Assembly (NCBI RefSeq): GCF_003841505.1
Contig: NZ_REGA01000019.1
Coordinates: forward strand, 1 to 64,000
Direction of reading: 5' to 3'
Length of the DNA: 64,000 bases
Source of the DNA: Natrarchaeobius chitinivorans
Lineage (GTDB): Archaea > Halobacteriota > Halobacteria > Halobacteriales > Natrialbaceae
In this document: one piece after another, positions 59,579 through 64,000 of the stretch
How the letters are laid out: every line of letters begins with the position of its first letter
Numbering within the stretch: position 1 is the first letter of the stretch
Made by a program: the position numbers and the translations under genes
Notes under the pieces: generated by a model
The model's input: the letters and a program-made list of their open reading frames with translations, nothing else
The model's database searches: none
What the model was told of the DNA's origin: nothing

Positions 59579-59685
59579 GGTAGCCGAATTTGCAGCGGTC
59601 GGATAAAAACCCCTGCAATCCACACCCGAATCGGTCTCGCCTTTCTGGGTCGAACTCGCCAATGTGATATTGCGGAGGCAAAAAG

Positions 59686-59698
59686 ACATATAATATGG
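59686..59698. promoter_or_regulatory. TATA-rich element between polB and DUF7331 gene
   Basis: GACATATAATATGG is AT-rich on both strands and could act as TATA box in either direction. On the plus strand it predicts a transcript start near 59712-59716, which favours the internal ATG at 59756 for the small gene. Confidence 0.45.
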
Positions 59699-59755
59699 TA
59701 ACACATGACATCCGTACAGGTGCTAGATGTGTCTTCCCTGAACGACGACGACGTG

Positions 59756-59905
59756 ATGGATCGCAGCGAGCGACGAACCGTGCCCGCGGGGACCGCGACG
59801 ATCGAGTCCTACGAAACCGACGACGGCGTCGTTTTCTACGACGCCGAGAATCCGCTCGCCTGGATGGAGGCCTCCCGTCCACTCGCACTCGACGAAGTCG
59901 CCTGA
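59756..59905 (+). CDS. DUF7331 small protein
   Basis: The 49-residue protein starts MDRSERRTVPAGTATIESYE and contains TDDGVVFYDAENPLAWMEAS, the core of haloarchaeal DUF7331. It ends RPLALDEVA. Function is unknown. An in-frame ATG at 59705 would add 17 residues, but the TATA box lies only ~10-18 bp before that ATG, too close for it to be included in the message. The stop TGA is the first triplet of a TGATACGG-type half element. Confidence 0.75.
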   Translation: MDRSERRTVPAGTATIESYETDDGVVFYDAENPLAWMEASRPLALDEVA

Positions 59906-60022
59906 TACGAACGCCTGGACGTCAGTTCGGGTGGGACTGATTCGGTTTTCGATGACTGATTGCCGGACGATCGCCCACCGTTGTGCGGTCGGCCGGTACA
60001 AACTCACAGCAATCCGTATTAG
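59903..60022. repeat. TGATACGG-family half element plus gamma-core copy
   Basis: A left half (TGATACGAACGCCTGGACGT at 59903) is followed by a full gamma-type copy from 59938 (TGATTCGGTTTTCGATGACT) to CACAGCAATCCGTATTA. Its core ATCGCCCACCGTTGTGCGG matches the element after the purine permease at 11040. The first triplet is the DUF7331 stop codon. Confidence 0.8.
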
Positions 60023-60124
60023 CCTCGAGCGCAGGGGTTCGAACACACCGAGAGCGAGACTCGCAGTCGACGTTCGCACGCCGGGCCAGCCGTGTGAACG
60101 CGAATCCTTTTCCTCTTGCCCGAC

Positions 60125-60739
60125 GTGTCCCTACACGTGATCTCTGACCGGTCCGAACATGAACCGGACGAGTACGATCCCGAAGCGGAGTATCGGGATC
60201 CGGATAGCGACTCGCTCACGATTCCGCGCGTCCCAACCGAAGACGCTGGATCCACCCTCACGGCGGATCTGAAATCCGATTTCGGGATCGGTTCCGGTTC
60301 ACCCCACGAGCCGACGGTCGACAACTCCGACGTCCCGGCGGAGCTCCGAAGGACGTTCTGGGCGATCGTTCTCGTCGTCAACGGAGCGGTACTCGGCGTC
60401 TCGCTCGGTATAATATTCCTGATATTCCACGGCGTGACGAGTCACACGATCGCGTCGTTTGTCGCCGGGGTCGTCCTCTTTGGCTTTGCTGTCCGCAGAT
60501 ACAACAACTTCCAGGCGGGCCGGGACGAATCGGATTCGGACGACGCCGAATTAGACTCCGACGACGGTAACTCGGAATCGGACGACGCCGAGGTAGATTC
60601 CGACGGCGGCAAACCAGACTCCGACGGCGGCAAACCAGACTCCGACGACGGCGAACGTGAAGCCGAACTCTCACCGAGCGAAACGGTTTCAAGTGACGTC
60701 TTCGAAAAGGAACCAGCCGACGATACCGACCGACCATGA
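60125..60739 (+). CDS. Membrane protein with acidic repeat tail (DUF7322-like)
   Basis: The 204-residue protein has an acidic N-terminal half (EHEPDEYDPEAEYRDPDSDS), then two transmembrane helices (about 80-102 TFWAIVLVVNGAVLGVSLGI, 108-128 TIASFVAGVVLFGFAVRRY). A long tail consists of DSDDGN/DSDGGKP-type repeats, encoded by short tandem DNA repeats near 60598-60640. I chose GTG 60125; TTG 60116 and GTG 60137 are alternatives. Function is unknown. Its stop overlaps the next start by four bases (ATGA). Confidence 0.7.
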   Translation: MSLHVISDRSEHEPDEYDPEAEYRDPDSDSLTIPRVPTEDAGSTLTADLKSDFGIGSGSPHEPTVDNSDVPAELRRTFWAIVLVVNGAVLGVSLGIIFLIFHGVTSHTIASFVAGVVLFGFAVRRYNNFQAGRDESDSDDAELDSDDGNSESDDAEVDSDGGKPDSDGGKPDSDDGEREAELSPSETVSSDVFEKEPADDTDRP

Positions 60740-61206
60740 AAACCGTTCAGGACGACACCGGAAAACGGTACCTGTTGCTCAAACGATCCGAATACGCGAG
60801 TCTCGTCCGCGACCCACGGAACGGAAACGAGTGTTACGTTCAGAACGACCGCCTCGAGGAGGTCGGAGACGCGGGAACGCTCGAGACGGCCGCACGGACC
60901 GTCCCCGATTCCGTCCGGACGCTTCTGACGGCCGTTCACGACGAGGAGACGCTCGGATTGCTGATCGAACTCGACGACCGCGGGCCGCTCGCCGTCCGAA
61001 CCCTCCTCGATAGCTACGATCTCTGTGAGAGCGACCTCCACGGTCGGTTGGCCGTGTTGACGAGCGCCGGCTTGCTCGCCGAAACAGAGGTGGCCGACGA
61101 ACGGGGATACCGGCTCACCGATCGGTGCGAAACCGCACTGAAGGCAGTACGGGATTCGGACGAAGTGACCGACCGTCCGGACAGACGAGTCGAAGGCGGT
61201 CTGTGA
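60736..61206 (+). CDS. DUF7346-type winged-helix protein
   Basis: The 156-residue protein opens MKTVQDDTGKRYLLLKRSEY. A RDPRNGNECYVQNDRLEEVG segment precedes a C-terminal winged-helix pattern (LLIELDDRGPLAVRTLLDSY then LHGRLAVLTSAGLLAETEV). This fits haloarchaeal DUF7346 proteins, presumed regulators. It is translationally coupled to the membrane protein before it (4-base overlap). The spacer after it (61207-61310) shows nothing recognisable. Confidence 0.75.
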   Translation: MKTVQDDTGKRYLLLKRSEYASLVRDPRNGNECYVQNDRLEEVGDAGTLETAARTVPDSVRTLLTAVHDEETLGLLIELDDRGPLAVRTLLDSYDLCESDLHGRLAVLTSAGLLAETEVADERGYRLTDRCETALKAVRDSDEVTDRPDRRVEGGL

Positions 61207-61310
61207 CGTCGACCTGACGGTTCTTGGAGTGTCACAGGATTCAAAACTGGGTGCCGGCACAACCGCAACCCGCCGGCGGTTGAGCCAGCAAATCGATCCG
61301 ACAGACCGTA

Positions 61311-61396
61311 TCATACGGTTTACTGTACGTCAGTACCGACGCACCCGCGACCCGGGCGGCGGGTGCGCCGGTACATCGGGACAGCAATCCGTATCA
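61311..61396. repeat. TGATACGG-family element, beta core
   Basis: This complete copy reads TCATACGGTTTACTGTACGT at the left and GACAGCAATCCGTATCA at the right. The core is GCACCCGCGACCCGGGCGGC followed by GGGTGCGCC, itself nearly palindromic. On the minus strand its first triplet TGA is the stop codon of rad50. Confidence 0.92.
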
Positions 61397-64000
61397 GTCC
61401 GTCGCGAGCAACGCCGTCTCCGGTGGTTTGCCCCGGTCGAGGCTGGAGCGGTTCGAGGTGGCGTCTTTTTCGACGCGAACGAGCGAATCCGCCGCGCCCA
61501 CGAGTTCCTCGTCGTGACTGACGAGGACGATCTGTTCGACGCCGAGCGAACGCATCGACTCGACCAGCGAGATGAGCTGCGTGACGTGCCCGGAGTCGAG
61601 GAAGACCGTCGGCTCGTCGAGGATCAACGGCGGCATCGGTGCCGCCCCCTCGACCCCTTCCGCGAGCAACCGGTAGATCGCACACCGGAGACTGAGGTTG
61701 AACAGCGCCCGTTCACCGCCGGATAACTGCTCGGGATCGAGACTCTCGCCGTCTTTCTGGTACACCGTCAGCCGATAGTCACCGTCGAGGTCGATTCCAG
61801 CGTAGGAGTCGTTCTGGTACACCAGATCGAACGTCTCGTTGAGCAACCGCTCGAGCGTCTCGACGTTTCGCTGGCGAAGCTCCGTCCGCAGGTCGCCGTA
61901 GGTCGCCTGCAGCGTTTCGGCTTCATCGTACAGGGATTCGAGGCGCTCGCTTCGGGCCTCGAGGCGGTCGAGACGCTCGCGGACGCGGTCGAGTTCCTCG
62001 AGTTCGTTCTCGACCGCACCGATCGCGTTCTGGATCTCGTCGCGCTGGTCTCGAAGCTCCGCGAGCTTCTCGTCGACCTTCTCGAGGTACTCTTCCGCGT
62101 CACGCTTGTCTTCCCGAGCGGTCTCGACCCGCTGTTCGTCGAATTCCGACTCGAGGTCCCGTTTCCGGTCCCGTTTGTCCGCGAGTTGCTCGCGACGTTC
62201 GTCGTTCATCGTCTGCCAGTTCGTTCGGCGTTCACGACAGGCGTCGATCTCGTCCGCGAGTTCCCCTCGCTTCTCGCCGATGTCGATCGCTCGCTCGAGC
62301 GTCTCCAGTTGGTCGCCGATCTCGCTTCGTTCGGCGTTGATCTCACCCAGTGATTCCCGAAGCGCGGTGAGTTCGTCGGCAAGCTCGGTGGCAGACGCCC
62401 GTTTCTCTTCGGCTTCGGTTTCGTACTCCGCGGCGTCTTCGAGCAACTCGGCGCGGTCCTCCCGTCGGTCGTCGACCGTCTCACGTTTCTCGGCGAGCAA
62501 CTGCGCGACGTTTGTCCGGTTCTCCTCGAGGCGGTCGACCCGTCGTTCGGCCTCGCACAGCCCTTCGGCGCGCTCGATTCGCTCCTCGAGATCGGCGCAT
62601 TCGGTCTCGAGTTCGTCGAGTTCGGACTCGAGATCCGCGAGTTCTTCGCGCCTGTCCTCGAGGACGTCGACGTGTGGGGAGTCCTCGACGGACTGGCCGC
62701 ACTCGGGACACTTTCCTTCTTCGAGCAGGGACTCGGCCTCTTCGATCGCGTTCTCGGTCGCCCTGATCTCGGCCGTGACGTCGTTGATCGTCGAGGCGAG
62801 TTCCTCGCGTTCCGTTTCGAGTTCTTCGAGGAGTTTTTCGCTCTCGCCGAACTCGATCGGCGCGTCCGCGAAGTTCGCTCGCGCGGCTTCGATCTCGTCG
62901 TCGAGTTCCTCGAGACTCCCCTCGCGCTCTTCGATCGTCTCCTCGTCGGCCTCGAGTTTCGAGGCAAGTTCCTCGGCGTCCTCGCGGGCTCGGTCTGCCC
63001 GTCTCTCGAGTTCGTCGGCCTCTTCCTCGAGTCGTTCGACGTCGCCCGAGGTTTCGGTCAGCTCGACCTGGATGTCCGTGATCTCGTCTCGAAGCGCTTC
63101 GTCTCGTTCCTCGAGTTCATCGATTCGGTTCCGCACGGACTCGCCGTCGGTGTCGTCGAGGTCCGTGTCGGCGAGCAGCTCCGCTCGTTCCGTTGCCAGC
63201 TCCTCGCGTTCGTCCTGGAGTGATCGGATCCGCTCTTTTGTCTCCTCGCGGTCGCGTTCTGTCTCCTCGATCTTCGATCGCAACGTCTCGATCTCCGCTT
63301 CGAGCGATTCGATCTCCGCTCGCGTCTCCTCGTGGCGCTCGAGGACGCCCTCCGCGGTATCGTGGGTCGCTTGCGCCTGTTCGCGCTGGGTCTCGAAGTT
63401 CTCGATATCCTCGCTGATTTCGCTGCGCCGAGATTCGAGGCCGTTCAGGCGCTCGTGGAGGTCCTTGTCCTCCTTGCGTTCGACCTGGGTTCGCACGTCC
63501 TCGAGAACCTCGCGCTGGCCGTCGAGGACGGTCTTGACGCCGAGGCGTGCGTCGCTCGCGCGCTCGCGGTAGTCCTCCAGCGCGCCGAGCTGGAGGAGTT
63601 CGTCGATCATGTCCTGACGGTCGCTCGGCGAGGCGTGGATGAGTTTGTTGACTTCGCCCTGGCGGACGTACGCGCAGTTGACGAACGCGTCGGCGTCCAT
63701 CCGCAGGAGTTCGGTCACCTCTCGGCGGACGTCGCGAGCCCCCTCGATCGTTTCGGTGGGCGTCTCGAGGACGCATTTGGTCGTCGTCGCGCGATCTCCC
63801 CGGAGCCTGAGCTGTCGTTCGACGCGGAACTCCCGGCCGTCGTGAGCGAACCACAGTTCGATTGCAGCGTCGTCCTCGCCGGTGGTGATGACGTCGTCGA
63901 GCGTCCGGTCGTCGAGGGCCTTCGATCCGTACAGCGCGAAGAAGACGACCTCGAGCAGCGTCGACTTCCCGCTGCCGTTGACGCCGTGGACGACTGTCAC
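61394..64000 (-). CDS. rad50: DNA double-strand break repair ATPase Rad50, N terminus cut
   Basis: 868 residues are visible; the first ~25-30 lie beyond the right edge (the apparent GTG at 64000 is an internal Val). The Walker [21 protein letters not shown] comes first. A long coiled coil interrupted by the zinc hook CPECGQSV (about residue 430) follows, then signature [17 protein letters not shown] and Walker [14 protein letters not shown]. Rad50 tethers DNA ends with Mre11, whose gene is probably just beyond the edge. The stop codon lies in the TGATACGG element. Confidence 0.96.
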   Translation of the reverse strand: MTVVHGVNGSGKSTLLEVVFFALYGSKALDDRTLDDVITTGEDDAAIELWFAHDGREFRVERQLRLRGDRATTTKCVLETPTETIEGARDVRREVTELLRMDADAFVNCAYVRQGEVNKLIHASPSDRQDMIDELLQLGALEDYRERASDARLGVKTVLDGQREVLEDVRTQVERKEDKDLHERLNGLESRRSEISEDIENFETQREQAQATHDTAEGVLERHEETRAEIESLEAEIETLRSKIEETERDREETKERIRSLQDEREELATERAELLADTDLDDTDGESVRNRIDELEERDEALRDEITDIQVELTETSGDVERLEEEADELERRADRAREDAEELASKLEADEETIEEREGSLEELDDEIEAARANFADAPIEFGESEKLLEELETEREELASTINDVTAEIRATENAIEEAESLLEEGKCPECGQSVEDSPHVDVLEDRREELADLESELDELETECADLEERIERAEGLCEAERRVDRLEENRTNVAQLLAEKRETVDDRREDRAELLEDAAEYETEAEEKRASATELADELTALRESLGEINAERSEIGDQLETLERAIDIGEKRGELADEIDACRERRTNWQTMNDERREQLADKRDRKRDLESEFDEQRVETAREDKRDAEEYLEKVDEKLAELRDQRDEIQNAIGAVENELEELDRVRERLDRLEARSERLESLYDEAETLQATYGDLRTELRQRNVETLERLLNETFDLVYQNDSYAGIDLDGDYRLTVYQKDGESLDPEQLSGGERALFNLSLRCAIYRLLAEGVEGAAPMPPLILDEPTVFLDSGHVTQLISLVESMRSLGVEQIVLVSHDEELVGAADSLVRVEKDATSNRSSLDRGKPPETALLATD

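Overview
The window is about 64 kb of high-GC chromosomal DNA from a halophilic archaeon (class Halobacteria, most likely a Natrialbaceae-type genome; the family is an inference). Support comes from very acidic predicted proteins, archaeal information-processing genes (uS15, eS1/S3Ae, KEOPS Pcc1, TiaS, Spt5, SecE, MBF1, family B DNA polymerase, Rad50), leaderless or short-leader genes behind TATA boxes, Tat-dependent lipoproteins, and halo-specific domain families (DUF7344, DUF7331, DUF5789, HTH-10).

Layout. 1-6.2 kb: a zinc-finger gene fragment, tRNA-Ala(GGC), the cluster uS15 / RecJ-like / Pcc1 / eS1, then TruD, a DUF7344 HTH protein and peptidyl-tRNA hydrolase. 6.3-14.3 kb: dCTP deaminase, a ThiR-like HTH-ThiN regulator, a methyltransferase, a thioesterase, an AzgA-type purine permease, glutaredoxin, an archaeal HTH regulator and TiaS. 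14.3-23.7 kb: cytochrome P450 divergent from an HTH-10 activator, a nitrilase, an EamA transporter, a NosL-like lipoprotein, SRPBCC, an Lrp-type regulator, a LolA-like lipoprotein and a DUF420 membrane protein. 23.8-31.6 kb: tRNA-Leu(GAG), MBF1, AlaX, a broken GH15 glucoamylase remnant, a Tat-exported HtrA protease, SecE-Spt5, and several small or membrane proteins.

31.9-44.1 kb is the most coherent metabolic region. It holds a PotD/PotA/fused-PotBC ABC importer with a C-N hydrolase; a class III aminotransferase, an agmatinase-type ureohydrolase and a class I aminotransferase; two paralogous NrpR-type regulators; and a GSA-aminomutase-like enzyme. GGAA-N6-TTCC operators, the motif known for methanogen NrpR, occur exactly at two places and nearly at a third. 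I read this as a nitrogen-controlled polyamine/agmatine/guanidino-compound uptake and breakdown island. A 649-bp gene-free stretch beside it (44,092-44,740) carries strong nested hairpins and may encode a structured RNA.

44.7-64 kb: membrane proteins, PncC, an aminotransferase, a Get3/ArsA ATPase, a MATE exporter, an SDR enzyme, sufCBD, family B DNA polymerase, three small halo-specific proteins, and the start-truncated rad50 that runs off the right edge.

The most unusual signal is a dispersed family of ~85-bp intergenic elements with inverted termini (consensus near TGATACGGTTTGCTGTAC). There are about a dozen full or partial copies in 64 kb. In six cases the outermost triplet of the element is the stop codon of the neighbouring gene. 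Several tandem-repeat clusters (21, 25, 33 and 38 bp) also occupy intergenic spaces, and the 3' end of spt5 is duplicated around a palindromic insert.
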